Shown: piece after piece, positions 46,822 through 56,320 of the stretch
How the letters are laid out: every line of letters begins with the position of its first letter
How positions within the stretch are numbered: position 1 is the first letter of the stretch
Source of the DNA: Lentisphaerota bacterium
GTDB taxonomy: Bacteria > Verrucomicrobiota > Lentisphaeria > Victivallales > Victivallaceae
NCBI GenBank assembly: GCA_015061625.1
Contig: SUWG01000013.1
Coordinates: 1-64,000 of the forward strand
DNA: 64,000 nucleotides
Reading direction: 5' to 3'
Position numbers and translations under genes: made by a program
Notes under the pieces: generated by a model
The model's input: the letters and a program-made list of their open reading frames with translations, nothing else
What the model was told of the DNA's origin: nothing
Databases searched by the model: none

Positions 46822-48210
46822 ATGAAACATGAAGGTTTTTCCAGCCGAATCGGCTTTGTGCTTGCTGCCGCCGGGTCAGCGGTCGGTCTGGGCAACATCT
46901 GGCGATTTCCCTATCTTGCCGCCCAGTATGGCGGCGGCATATTTCTGCTGACCTATCTGGTACTGATGCTGACCTTCGGCTATGCACTTTTGCTTTCAGA
47001 AAACTGTATCGGCCGGATGACCGGATGCAGTCCGATCGGGGCATTCCGGCAGCTTTGCCAAAACAAAGGTATTGCCGGTAAACTGATCGTGCCCGGCGGC
47101 TGGATAAATTCCATCGTGCCGATGATCATTCTGCCCTACTATTGTGTGATCGGCGGCTGGGTGAGCAAATATGTTTTCACCATGCTTTCCACTCCGGTAA
47201 AGGAATTCACCTCTCCGGAATACGCCGCCGGACACTTTACCGGATTCATCACGTCTCCGCACTGGTCACTGATCTTTTTCACATTTTTCGTCATCATCAC
47301 GGCTCTGGTGGTCTGTTGCGGAGTGGAAAAAGGTATTGAAAGATTCAGTAAGATCCTGATGCCCGTTTTGATCCTGCTGATTATTGCCATCTGCATTTAC
47401 TGCGCCTTTCTGCCCAATGCCAAAGCCGGATTCACCTACTATCTCAAGCCGGAATGGAGCAAATTCAGTTACAAAACCGTGGTCGAAGCGATGGGACAAC
47501 TCTTTTTCTCATTGTCGATCGCCATGGGTATCATGATCACTTACGGTTCATATATGCGTAAAGGTGACGATCTGGTTTCCAGTGTGAACCATGTCGAACT
47601 TTTTGATACGGTGGTATCATTTCTCGCCGGATTGATGATCATTCCGGCGGTGGTGGCATTCGGCGGTGAAGAAGCCGCCGCCAATGCCGGGCCGGGATTG
47701 ATCTTTGTGATCATGCCGCAGGTTTTCGCCGGTTTTGCCGGTGGTCAACTGGTTGGTCTCCTCTTCTTTGTGCTGGTGCTTTTTGCAGCGGCGACCAGTG
47801 CGGTATCGCTGCTGGAAACCAACGTACATACTCTGATGCAGGAAATGCACCTGGCCAGAAAAAAAGCGATCGCCCTGTGTCTGGTCGAAGTTATGCTCAT
47901 CGGCATGGTCACGGTGCTGGGTTACAATCTTTTGAGTCATGTGCATCCGCTGGCCTTTATCGATGCGCTCAAAGGCAAAGATATTCTGGATACGCTTGAT
48001 TATATCAGCAACAGTATCCTCATGCCCATCGGAGCGATCTTCACCACGCTGCTGGTCATTGCCATCGTCGGCTTGAAAACGATTTGTTCGGAAATCAGAA
48101 ATCCGGAAAAACCGTGGTACCGGGAATACGTCTACCGCTTCTGTATGCTGGTGATCGTCATCCCGTGTCTGCTGATCGTATTGCTCAATGCGACCGGTCT
48201 GTTAAAGTAA
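46822..48210 (+). CDS. Sodium-dependent NSS-family transporter
   Basis: The 462-residue protein has the LeuT fold marks: RIGFVLAAAGSAVGLGNIWRFPYLAAQYGGG at helix 1 (Na+ and substrate site), an unwound helix 6 with FFSLSIAMGIMITYGSY, and 11 to 12 helices in all. It takes up amino acids or related amines with Na+. It lies 16 bp after the hydrogenase-related operon, so it may be cotranscribed. ATG 46822 preferred over TTG 46813. Confidence 0.94.
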   Translation: MKHEGFSSRIGFVLAAAGSAVGLGNIWRFPYLAAQYGGGIFLLTYLVLMLTFGYALLLSENCIGRMTGCSPIGAFRQLCQNKGIAGKLIVPGGWINSIVPMIILPYYCVIGGWVSKYVFTMLSTPVKEFTSPEYAAGHFTGFITSPHWSLIFFTFFVIITALVVCCGVEKGIERFSKILMPVLILLIIAICIYCAFLPNAKAGFTYYLKPEWSKFSYKTVVEAMGQLFFSLSIAMGIMITYGSYMRKGDDLVSSVNHVELFDTVVSFLAGLMIIPAVVAFGGEEAAANAGPGLIFVIMPQVFAGFAGGQLVGLLFFVLVLFAAATSAVSLLETNVHTLMQEMHLARKKAIALCLVEVMLIGMVTVLGYNLLSHVHPLAFIDALKGKDILDTLDYISNSILMPIGAIFTTLLVIAIVGLKTICSEIRNPEKPWYREYVYRFCMLVIVIPCLLIVLLNATGLLK

Positions 48211-48221
48211 GGAAAATAATC

Positions 48222-49271
48222 ATGATAAAATGCGGCATTATCGGATGCGGTGTCATTGCCCCGACCCATCTGGCTGGTTACCAGCAAATTCCCGGAGCAA
48301 AGGTGGAATATTTCTGCGACCTGATCCCGGAAAGGGCGGAAAAACTGGCGGAAAATATTCCGGAGGCAAAAATTTTTACCGATTACCGTGCCATGCTCAA
48401 TGATCCCGGTCTGGATGCCGTCAGCGTCTGCACCGACCACGCCAGTCATGCGGAAATCGTCTGCGCCGCCATCAATGCCGGCAAACACGTCATCTGTGAA
48501 AAAGTCCCCGGCCGCACCACGGAAGATCTGTTGATGATGCTCGATGCCGCCGCCAAACACCCCGAAGTGGCGGCTTCCGGCATATTCCAGCACCGTTTCA
48601 ACCGGAACAACATCGTTCTCAAAGAACTTATCAACCGGAACCGCTTCGGCAAACTGCTGACGGCAAATTTGAATTTCGCCTGTCTGCGCACCGATGAATA
48701 CTACCAAAAAGATGCGTGGCGCGGCACGAAAGCCGGTGAAGGCGGTGGAGTATTGATCAATCAGGCGATCCACTTTCTCGACCAGTTGCGCTTCCTTTTC
48801 GGCGATGTGAAAAAGGTGGCGGCAACCAGTGCCAACCTCACCCATCAGGGAGTGATCGAGGTGGAAGATACCGTCTCATTTGTGGCGGAATTTGTCAACG
48901 GCCTTTTCATCACGGTCAATGCCACCAACTCCGCCTCGGCGGCGTGGCGCAGTGCCCTGACCATCTGCGGTACGGAAATGCAAGTCGAATTCATCGATGA
49001 AAAACTTGCCTACCTCAACGGCAACGATGAAAAAGCCGTAAGGGCAGTGCGGGAAACGCTGGAAAATGCCGTTTCACAAGATGATATCCACGGCAAAGTC
49101 TACTACGGTACCGGACACACCGCCCAGTTGACCGACTTCATCCGGGCGATCGAAGAAAAAAGATCACCGGAAGTGACCCTGGCGGAAGCCTCCGGCTCGG
49201 CGGCATTTGTCCATGCGGTATACGCCGCCTGTGAATCGGGCAAATGGTGCGAAGTGCGCCAATTTCAGTAA
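48222..49271 (+). CDS. Gfo/Idh/MocA-family oxidoreductase
   Basis: The 349-residue protein has an N-terminal NAD(P)-binding Rossmann domain (CGIIGCGVIAPTHLAGY), the EKVPGRTTEDLLMM motif in the EKP position, and a C-terminal α/β domain with GGGVLINQAIHFLDQLRFLFG. Members oxidise or epimerise sugars or inositols. ATG 48222 with AAGGAAAA upstream. It converges with the glycosidase gene with a 7-bp overlap. Confidence 0.92.
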   Translation: MIKCGIIGCGVIAPTHLAGYQQIPGAKVEYFCDLIPERAEKLAENIPEAKIFTDYRAMLNDPGLDAVSVCTDHASHAEIVCAAINAGKHVICEKVPGRTTEDLLMMLDAAAKHPEVAASGIFQHRFNRNNIVLKELINRNRFGKLLTANLNFACLRTDEYYQKDAWRGTKAGEGGGVLINQAIHFLDQLRFLFGDVKKVAATSANLTHQGVIEVEDTVSFVAEFVNGLFITVNATNSASAAWRSALTICGTEMQVEFIDEKLAYLNGNDEKAVRAVRETLENAVSQDDIHGKVYYGTGHTAQLTDFIRAIEEKRSPEVTLAEASGSAAFVHAVYAACESGKWCEVRQFQ

Positions 49272-52200
49272 GTGATCTTCACACTTTCCAGCAACCCGCA
49301 GGGAACCAGTTGTTTGGTATCCTGCTGACGGGTTTTGAATTGCAGCGGGCCATTCCAGAAAGGAGTGGCCTCATTCATGTAAAACGGCCCGAATGAGTTG
49401 CGGCGGTGTCCGTAAACGGTGATAGCGATCCGGTTGTTTCCGGAGTTCAGATACGGTGAAATATTCAACGTATACGGCGGCCACGGCAAAAGTTCCTCCT
49501 GACCGCCATTGACCGAAATTCCGAGCAATGCCCCGCGCCAGTTACCGATTTCCAGCCAGAGGGGATCTTCCGGCAAAGTGTCGATGGCGACATCACAGAA
49601 ATATGTCAGATTATCCGCATAATACGGCAACCCCTGACAACACCAGTTGCCACATTGAAGCGTTTCCGGTTTCCGGATCAGTGCATCATGGGCATCGACA
49701 CCGAAATCCCCCAGCAAAAAGAGCGACTCGATCCCCGGATGAGCGGCATCATATTGCGTTTTAAGCACCAATATATTTTCCCCGTCATGCAGAAGTGCCG
49801 CGGGCAATGCCGCCATGCGGATCGCCGGATCGACCCAGAAGCCCTCATCCTCAAAGGTGATATTTTCCCCGTTGAGTTCCATTGAGAAAAGTTGCGGAGT
49901 TTCCACGGCAAGGTACAGTTTCGCCAGCATTTCCCTGATCTCAAAACGGTAACGCAAAGTGAACTGCGCACTTTTCCCGCCATTTTCCCTGCTCCGGGTA
50001 TAAGGTTGAGCCATTGCCCCGCCCCGCCGGGGGATATTCAGATGATCGCGGATGATGTTATCAGCGAAAATAAAGAATTCCTTATCGTGCCAGACGCCGT
50101 CGATGGCAAATTCCGGCTCATCCAGAACCAGGGTGTTTTTTCCGGCGCAAGTGAAATGCCACTGATCGGGCAAGGTCATAAACAACTTACCCTCCGGCAC
50201 TTCACGGCGTTCTGCCAACGGGAAAACGGCGGTGGATTCAATGAATAATTTTGATCCCAGTTGCGGCAATGAGGTGAAAAATGTGCGTTTGCCGCCGGAA
50301 TACAGTGAATCGACCGCATAAAATTTTCCGCTGTCCAGATCCAATTCGACGATTTCCCCGGCTCCGGATGATTTGAGCGTGACCTCCAGTGCCGGAAATT
50401 CAGCGGTACGCTCCAGCACTCCCGGTTCATGCTCCTGATGGAAAGCATCCAGATCATGCCCCGCATTACAGATGAAAAGTGTCTGGAAATCCTCTCCCCG
50501 GCGGAGCAACGGCAATACCGGATTGACCTCTGCGCCGTTGCTTTTTACCGATACTTCCCGGAATTTTTCCAACCCGGCGGCAACTTCCGTTACCGCGGCA
50601 TGGGTGAATAAGTTGAATATCTCCGTCGTTTCTGCGGAAAGCACGGCATCGGCATATTCCGGCACTTTTCCGGTGTAAAGCACCGTGCCGCCACCGGAAA
50701 CAAAATCTTTAAGCAATGACAAAGTGGTGCGCCGGAGCGTGCGGACATAGGGTATGACCACCGCAGAATATTCCGCTGAACCAACTTGCAAAACCGCCCC
50801 TCTGACCGACGCATGACGGCTCATAAGTTCCTCATCGCCGTAATCAAAATCCAGATTTGCACCCAACAGGGCATTGCGGACATCGATCAATTTCTGATTT
50901 TCCTCCCACGCTTCTGCGGCAGTCAGGCGGATGTCGGATTTATAGCCCCAGGTCGATTCAATGGGGTGGATGACCAGAATATTGCGGACTTCTTCTCCAT
51001 CAGCCAGAGCCGCCCCCAACCGGGCAAAGTGTTCCTCGATGACCGGAAACTTCCGATACCACGGTGATTGAAAAAAGATACTCGCCGGATAATCCCGTTT
51101 GGCATCCCCGGCGGCCGAATACCACGCCAGATGCGGACAACGGGCATTGATCCCCAACGCATACTGCCACTCGCCCAGAGCCTTGTAACCGGCAAAAGGG
51201 AAATCCCAGCCGGTACAGCCGTAACACTCGGTCAACCGCCGCTTTTTGCCCAGTTGATGCGCCACGGAAGTACACTGTTTGGCGGTGTCAAATATTTGCA
51301 GATGCTCGGTCAGTTGGTCGATCCCCGGCTCCTGCATATATTCGTATGAACGCATAGCCGCCCCGATCTGATGCCGCTGGTAAGTCAGGGTATCTTCCCA
51401 ATGCATATGTCCGGTCAGCGGCAAGTTGTGAGTTTTACACCATGAACCGATCTGTTTCATGTAGGCTTCGACGAATAATCCGGTGAGCAAATTGAAGTAA
51501 TCGCAACGGAGTTTGGAAAACTCCTCACCGTTTTTCTCATAGAAAAGTTCCGGCAGGTCGCTCAAAATGTCATAGCCGTATTTTTCATGGAACTTCTCCG
51601 GCAGTTTACCGGTCCACGGCAGGATTTTGGGCGGTTCAGAAACATTCTCACTTTTGCGTACAGTTTTGGCATTTTCGGAAAACAGTGCCGCCCGGTAGTT
51701 GGGTTCATCGGTGAATATCGAACCGACTGAAAAACCGAATTTATCCTGAAATCTTGCCGCATACGGTTCATAGGCGATCTTGATAAATTCGGCGATCGCT
51801 TCCGGATCGAGAGTATTGACGTAAGTACCGTGATTATACCATGATTCCGGCTTGGCAGTACAGCAGTAAAAGTACAGTTTTTCCCCGGAAGCATCAACTT
51901 CACAACGTTGCCATGTCACCGGGATACCGTCAACTTTTTCCACCGAAAAAGCCGCAAGGAATTCCGTTTCCGGCTCATCGGGCAAAGGCGTATTGCTCAT
52001 AGCCAGAGCCTTGATCCGGTATTTTTTATTCTGCGTGACCTTGCCCCCGGCCGAACCGGATGGCCAGCGATCCTCATCGTACAAATTGGCAGTCATGCCC
52101 AGTTTTTCCGCCTCATCGATGCAAGCGGCCACACATTTGAACCACGTTTCACCGAGAAACTCCGTATTCAATCCCACTCTGGCGTGCATGAAAAATCCGC

Positions 52201-52336
52201 CCATACCCATTTCATGCAAAATATTTATCTGGCGGCGCAACTCACGCTCATCAAGGATATTGTTCCATGCCCAAAAGGGTAAACTGCGGAATTCCGACGG
52301 CAGATTTTTCAATCTTTCAATCAAATTTTCACGCAT
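49265..52336 (-). CDS. Large glycoside-hydrolase-like protein
   Basis: The 1023-residue protein starts with a TIM-barrel region: FWAWNNILDERELRRQI, GMGGFFMHARVGL, ANLYDEDRWPSGSAGG and SIFTDEPNYRAAL. This block recurs in large uncharacterised glycosidases of Lentisphaerae, Bacteroidetes and Planctomycetes and is distantly like GH106 or GH2-type rhamnosidases. The C-terminal 250 residues look like jelly-roll sugar-binding domains ending in LNISPYLNSGNNRIAITVYG. No signal peptide, so it would act on imported oligosaccharides. Exact family not proven. The start lies 4 bp past the zinc-ribbon gene. Confidence 0.78.
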   Translation of the reverse strand: MRENLIERLKNLPSEFRSLPFWAWNNILDERELRRQINILHEMGMGGFFMHARVGLNTEFLGETWFKCVAACIDEAEKLGMTANLYDEDRWPSGSAGGKVTQNKKYRIKALAMSNTPLPDEPETEFLAAFSVEKVDGIPVTWQRCEVDASGEKLYFYCCTAKPESWYNHGTYVNTLDPEAIAEFIKIAYEPYAARFQDKFGFSVGSIFTDEPNYRAALFSENAKTVRKSENVSEPPKILPWTGKLPEKFHEKYGYDILSDLPELFYEKNGEEFSKLRCDYFNLLTGLFVEAYMKQIGSWCKTHNLPLTGHMHWEDTLTYQRHQIGAAMRSYEYMQEPGIDQLTEHLQIFDTAKQCTSVAHQLGKKRRLTECYGCTGWDFPFAGYKALGEWQYALGINARCPHLAWYSAAGDAKRDYPASIFFQSPWYRKFPVIEEHFARLGAALADGEEVRNILVIHPIESTWGYKSDIRLTAAEAWEENQKLIDVRNALLGANLDFDYGDEELMSRHASVRGAVLQVGSAEYSAVVIPYVRTLRRTTLSLLKDFVSGGGTVLYTGKVPEYADAVLSAETTEIFNLFTHAAVTEVAAGLEKFREVSVKSNGAEVNPVLPLLRRGEDFQTLFICNAGHDLDAFHQEHEPGVLERTAEFPALEVTLKSSGAGEIVELDLDSGKFYAVDSLYSGGKRTFFTSLPQLGSKLFIESTAVFPLAERREVPEGKLFMTLPDQWHFTCAGKNTLVLDEPEFAIDGVWHDKEFFIFADNIIRDHLNIPRRGGAMAQPYTRSRENGGKSAQFTLRYRFEIREMLAKLYLAVETPQLFSMELNGENITFEDEGFWVDPAIRMAALPAALLHDGENILVLKTQYDAAHPGIESLFLLGDFGVDAHDALIRKPETLQCGNWCCQGLPYYADNLTYFCDVAIDTLPEDPLWLEIGNWRGALLGISVNGGQEELLPWPPYTLNISPYLNSGNNRIAITVYGHRRNSFGPFYMNEATPFWNGPLQFKTRQQDTKQLVPCGLLESVKITY

Positions 52337-52340
52337 AATA

Positions 52341-53393
52341 TCAATTCCATTGGAAACTGTAAGACGGCTTGTAATCACCATCATAAGAAATCGTGCATTT
52401 TCTTATCTGACGGCCGTTTTTATTGTAAACAGTAAAACCGCTTGTCATACCTTTGGTTTCATCTTCTTTGGTAACATATTCATAAACAATTCGTTCATAA
52501 TAGTCTTCCGTTTCATAAACAAAGACCTCGACCCGGCTGTCGGAATTGAAAATGTGTTGTTGATACAATTTTCTGCCGTCTTTCTCATAATCGATCACCA
52601 TCGATTCGATCGGCCCGTACCAGTGATAATTGAATACGATCGGAACTTCAATGGTTTTATCATCTGTTTCAGCGATCATTTCGCCGGATTTGACCCGGCC
52701 GAGCCAATCGTAACGGTATTTGGTGTTCATATATTCATCCCCGTTGCGGTCATAACTGGTAACTTCAACGATCCGGCCGTTTTCGGCAACTCTTTTTTCT
52801 CTCAAAGTTTCATTGCCGTTTTCATCCACAGAAAAACGTTCCATCGAAACCAGATCTCCACCATCAAAGGTATATTTGATAAAACCGGTAAGCACACCAT
52901 CCTCATAGAGATTTTCCGAAATCTCCCCGGTAAAGGCATCTCCCCCTTTTTCCGCCCGGAAAAATATACTGTGACCGGAACGGTAAATCACCACCCCGTC
53001 AACTTTTTTCCAGATGGCAAATCCGGCAGTACGGTACAACGTAAAACGCAATCCCCACCACAATCCGAACAGCACCCCCGCCAGCACGATCAGCGAAATG
53101 ATTTTGCGGATCACCGCATTTACCCCGTTTTGCAAACCGCGCTGACGTTTGTAGGATTTTTGCGCTTCGGATTGCTGCATATAAAGCGGAAGTGCGCCGG
53201 GATACGCTTCGGGAACCGGATTTGACGGCGGTGCGGCGGCCAGCGGGATATCCTGCTCCCCCCCGGCATCAAATGCCATCGGCACTTTGAATGTGGTTCC
53301 GCATTGCGGACAATCCACTTCCATTCCCCGCCACTGATCGAGCAATTCCAATTCAGTGCCGCACCCCGGACAATTCATATTGAATTCCGCCAT
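52341..53393 (-). CDS. Zinc-ribbon membrane protein with β-repeat C-terminal domain
   Basis: The 350-residue protein has an N-terminal zinc ribbon (CPGCGTELELLDQW...CPQCG), a Pro-rich linker, one membrane helix (about 100-122) and a C-terminal half of short β repeats. The repeats resemble YD or MORN-type units (YDRNGDEYMNTKYRYDWLGR, FTVYNKNGRQIRK). The β domain would face the periplasm. ATG 53393 has AAAGGA upstream. It is the first gene of a pair with the glycosidase. No function recognised. Confidence 0.72.
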   Translation of the reverse strand: MAEFNMNCPGCGTELELLDQWRGMEVDCPQCGTTFKVPMAFDAGGEQDIPLAAAPPSNPVPEAYPGALPLYMQQSEAQKSYKRQRGLQNGVNAVIRKIISLIVLAGVLFGLWWGLRFTLYRTAGFAIWKKVDGVVIYRSGHSIFFRAEKGGDAFTGEISENLYEDGVLTGFIKYTFDGGDLVSMERFSVDENGNETLREKRVAENGRIVEVTSYDRNGDEYMNTKYRYDWLGRVKSGEMIAETDDKTIEVPIVFNYHWYGPIESMVIDYEKDGRKLYQQHIFNSDSRVEVFVYETEDYYERIVYEYVTKEDETKGMTSGFTVYNKNGRQIRKCTISYDGDYKPSYSFQWN

Positions 53394-53438
53394 GACCAAA
53401 TCCTTTCTCAAATATCAAATTTAACCTGTTGCTGTTAT

Positions 53439-53467
53439 AATGTACAACAGCATAAAATGTTTTTCAA
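53439..53467 (-). promoter_or_regulatory. Promoter of the zinc-ribbon/glycosidase pair, with palindrome at -10
   Basis: On the minus strand TTGAAA, 17 bp, TACATT. The inverted repeat GCTGTT...AACAGC (53431-53451) spans the -10 box and could be an operator. Confidence 0.5.
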
Positions 53468-53498
53468 ATCCCACCATCTTTTTAAGCATTGTTACGGC

Positions 53499-53527
53499 TT
53501 GAAAAAAGGACAAAACTGTGTTATATT
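53499..53527 (+). promoter_or_regulatory. Promoter of the NifU-like/GGGtGRT pair
   Basis: TTGAAA, 17 bp, TATATT, 66 nt upstream of the first start; same boxes as pnp and the hydrogenase-related operon. Confidence 0.8.
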
Positions 53528-53593
53528 ATGGGTATGGTTATATGGATTTTTTCCAGTAAGCAATAAAGTGTACAACCAATGGAGAAAAGACAA

Positions 53594-54298
53594 ATGAGTT
53601 GTCCGTATCAGTGCTCGCACGAAGTCGAGCAGATGTGCCGTGTCGCCAAAGGCGTCAAACACGGTCCGGCTCCCATCCCCGAAGAGGGCAAATGGGTAAA
53701 ATCCAAACAGATCAGTGATATTTCCGGTCTGACCCACGGTATCGGTTGGTGCGCCCCCCAGCAGGGCTGCTGCAAACTGACGCTTAACGTCAAAGACGGT
53801 GTCATCCAGGAAGCCCTCGTCGAAACTCTCGGCTGCTCCGGCATGACCCACAGTGCCGCCATGGCTTCCGAAATCCTCCCCGGCAAAACCATCCTCGAAG
53901 CTCTCAACAGCGACCTGGTCTGCGATGCCATCAACGTTGCCATGCGTGAACTCTTTAAACAGATCGTCTACGGCCGTACCCAGACTGCTTTCAGCGAAAA
54001 CGGTCTGCCCATCGGTGCCGGTTTGGAAGACCTCGGCAAAGGCCTGCGTTCACAGGTCGGTACCATGTTCTCCACCGCCGAAAAAGGCCCCCGTTATCTG
54101 GAAATGGCCGAAGGCTACGTTCTGGAAATCGGTCTGGATGCCAACGATGAGATCATCGGTTACAAATTCGTCCACCTCGGCAAAATGATGGAAGCGATCC
54201 GCAACGGCGTCTGCCCCGGCGAAGCTTTCGAGAAAAACGTCAAGACCTATGGTCGTTTCGACGAAGCCGTGAAAACCATCGATCCGCGTAAAGAATAA
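53594..54298 (+). CDS. NifU/IscU-like iron-sulfur scaffold-family protein
   Basis: The 234-residue protein has an IscU-like core: DGVIQEALVETLGCSGMTHSAAM around Cys, then CDAINV. It adds a Cys-rich N terminus (MSCPYQC, MC) and a GCC pair, longer than the 130 residues of IscU. Annotated relatives are called iron-sulfur assembly scaffold proteins and nearly always precede a GGGtGRT protein. ATG 53594 is chosen by GGAG 9 nt upstream. The next gene starts 12 bp later. No other isc or suf gene is close. Confidence 0.82.
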   Translation: MSCPYQCSHEVEQMCRVAKGVKHGPAPIPEEGKWVKSKQISDISGLTHGIGWCAPQQGCCKLTLNVKDGVIQEALVETLGCSGMTHSAAMASEILPGKTILEALNSDLVCDAINVAMRELFKQIVYGRTQTAFSENGLPIGAGLEDLGKGLRSQVGTMFSTAEKGPRYLEMAEGYVLEIGLDANDEIIGYKFVHLGKMMEAIRNGVCPGEAFEKNVKTYGRFDEAVKTIDPRKE

Positions 54299-54310
54299 GG
54301 AGTTCAGACC

Positions 54311-55309
54311 ATGAGTGTCAAGTTTGAAGGTTACGAACGCCGTATCGCCAAGATCGAAAAAGCGTTGAAAGAATTCGGCCTCGATTCCCTCGAAGCCACC
54401 CGTGAATTGTGCCTTTCCAAAGGTGTCGATGTGGAAGCCATCGTCCGCGGTGTCCAGCCCATCGCCTTTGAAAACGCCGTCTGGGCTTACACCCTCGGCG
54501 CCGCCATCGCCATCAAAGAAGGTGCCAAAACCGCCGCTGAAGCCGCCGAAAAAATCGGTCTGGGCCTGCAGGCTTTCTGCATCCCCGGTTCAGTAGCCGA
54601 CAGCCGCGAAGTCGGTATCGGTCACGGTAATCTGGCCGCCATGCTCCTGCGCGAAGAAACCAAATGCTTCTGCTTCCTCGCCGGTCACGAGTCATTCGCC
54701 GCCGCCGAAGGTGCTATCGGTATCGCCAAAACCGCCAACAAAGTCCGTAAAGAACCGCTCCGCGTCATCCTTAACGGTCTGGGCAAAGATGCCGCTTATA
54801 TCATCAGCCGTATCAATGGCTTCACTTTCGTTGAAACCGAATACGACTACTATACCGGCGATCTCAAGATCGTGGAAGAAAAACCCTTCTCCAACGGTCC
54901 CAAAGCCGCCGTCAAATGCTACGGTGCCGATGACGTCAGCGAAGGCGTGGCCATCATGATCAAAGAAGGTGTCGATGTTTCCATCACCGGTAACTCCACC
55001 AACCCGACCCGCTTCCAGCACCCGGTCGCCGGTACCTATAAGAAATGGGCGATCGAACACGGCCGCAAATACTTCAGCGTCGCTTCCGGCGGCGGTACCG
55101 GCCGTACTCTGCACCCGGATAACATGGCCGCCGGCCCTGCCAGTTACGGTATGACCGACACCATGGGCCGTATGCATGGCGATGCCCAGTTCGCCGGTTC
55201 TTCCAGCGTGCCGGCTCACGTCGAAATGATGGGTCTGATCGGTATGGGCAACAACCCGATGGTCGGTGCTTCCGTCGCCGTCGCCGTCGCCGTTTCCGAA
55301 GCCCTCTAA
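54311..55309 (+). CDS. GGGtGRT-family protein (PF14057-like), function unknown
   Basis: The 332-residue protein carries the family's signature GGGTGRT (260-266), followed by LHPDNMAAGPASYGM. Other strong patches are HGNLAAMLLREETKCFCFLAGHESFAAAEGA and SITGNSTNPTRFQHPVAGTYK. It is probably cytoplasmic and has no known activity. It is translated with the NifU-like gene, with codon use typical of highly expressed genes (GGT, AAA, CGT). The stop TAA abuts the dispersed hairpin at 55310. Confidence 0.87.
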   Translation: MSVKFEGYERRIAKIEKALKEFGLDSLEATRELCLSKGVDVEAIVRGVQPIAFENAVWAYTLGAAIAIKEGAKTAAEAAEKIGLGLQAFCIPGSVADSREVGIGHGNLAAMLLREETKCFCFLAGHESFAAAEGAIGIAKTANKVRKEPLRVILNGLGKDAAYIISRINGFTFVETEYDYYTGDLKIVEEKPFSNGPKAAVKCYGADDVSEGVAIMIKEGVDVSITGNSTNPTRFQHPVAGTYKKWAIEHGRKYFSVASGGGTGRTLHPDNMAAGPASYGMTDTMGRMHGDAQFAGSSSVPAHVEMMGLIGMGNNPMVGASVAVAVAVSEAL

Positions 55310-55599
55310 GTTACTTTTCTTTTTACGGAAAAAGAAAAGTAACCAAAAGAAAAACGATATGTCGCGCCCCGGATTGCATCCGGGGCTTGATCGATTTTTT
55401 TGCGAAGCAGTATGCGGCAAGGTCGATGTCAAACAGAGGCAACGGCAAGGGAGCATACTATGTATGTGACCGAGCCGGTGTCCGATAGTTTGACAAGAGG
55501 TTGCCCATAATGCAAAGTAAAAAACGCTTTTGGGAAAAACTTGGCAAAACTTCTGCAACATTATATGTTACGGAAAAAGAAAAGTAACCAAAAGAAAAA
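55310..55599. repeat. Repeat island C, first part
   Basis: Contains the stop-abutting hairpin copy 2 (55310-55343), CAAAAGAAAAACG, and the GTCGC-stem-TTGATCG hairpin (stem arms 55366-55374 and 55378-55386). It also holds the two-stem module with arms TGTCAAAC (55427-55434) and GTTTGACA (55488-55495) around the CATAC-TAT-GTATG core (55454-55466), and a right half of the first hairpin (55567-55588). A promoter-like TTGGCA, 17 bp, TATGTT lies at 55541-55569. No gene is present. Confidence 0.85.
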
Positions 55600-55630
55600 C
55601 CCGGTGGTGCAAACCATCGGGTTTTATTAT
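55600..55630 (+). terminator. Intrinsic terminator ending island C, first part
   Basis: CCCGGTGGT pairs with ACCATCGGG (one G-T) around GCAA, followed by TTTTATTATT. It insulates the HAD gene from transcripts entering through the island. Confidence 0.75.
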
Positions 55631-55654
55631 TTACGATAAAAAAGGAAAAACGAT

Positions 55655-56320
55655 ATGGCATTTAAAGCGGCGATTTTTGATCTGGATGGCACATTGCTCG
55701 ACAGCATGGGCATCTGGAGCAATCTTTGTTATCAATTTCTGCAACGCCACGGCATCACACTGGAAGCCGGTGGTCTGGCCGGCATGGAAAAGAAACTGGA
55801 AGTGCTATCCATCCGCAATGCGCTGGAATATGTGTTGAAAGTTTTTCCACAAATAAATATCGATCTGGATAGTGCCCATCAGCAGACATGGCAGATCGTG
55901 GAAAATTTCTACCGTCATCAAGCGGAGATCAAGCCGGGGATCCCGGAAATAATTGCAGAATTGGAAAGCAAAAATATTCCGGCAGGCATCATCACTGCCA
56001 CTGAATCGGAATTGGTCAATGCCGCCTTGCAAAAGGTGGGATTGGATGGATTTTTCTGCGACCGGGTGATGAGTTGTGCCACCTTGCAAATGTCTAAAAG
56101 ATCACCGGAAGTATTCATGATGATGGCGGAAAAATTGAATGCCGCGCCATCGGAAATCATCGTTTTTGAAGATGCTCTTTATGCGGCAAGCACCGCTAAA
56201 GCGGCAGGATTCGCCGTGGCAGCAGTCTATGATCCCAGCGAAAAAAATCCGGAAAAGTTGGCAGAAATCGCCGACTGGTATTGCCGCAGCTGGGAAGAAC
56301 TGCCGCTGGATATTTTATAA
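55655..56320 (+). CDS. HAD-superfamily phosphatase (β-phosphoglucomutase-like)
   Basis: The 221-residue protein has HAD motif I DLDGT (9-13), motif II TATESE, and motif IV EDALYAASTAKAAG, with a helical cap of subclass I. It would dephosphorylate a small phospho-sugar or isomerise it. The start has AAGGA 10 nt upstream. Substrate not readable from the sequence. Confidence 0.9.
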   Translation: MAFKAAIFDLDGTLLDSMGIWSNLCYQFLQRHGITLEAGGLAGMEKKLEVLSIRNALEYVLKVFPQINIDLDSAHQQTWQIVENFYRHQAEIKPGIPEIIAELESKNIPAGIITATESELVNAALQKVGLDGFFCDRVMSCATLQMSKRSPEVFMMMAEKLNAAPSEIIVFEDALYAASTAKAAGFAVAAVYDPSEKNPEKLAEIADWYCRSWEELPLDIL

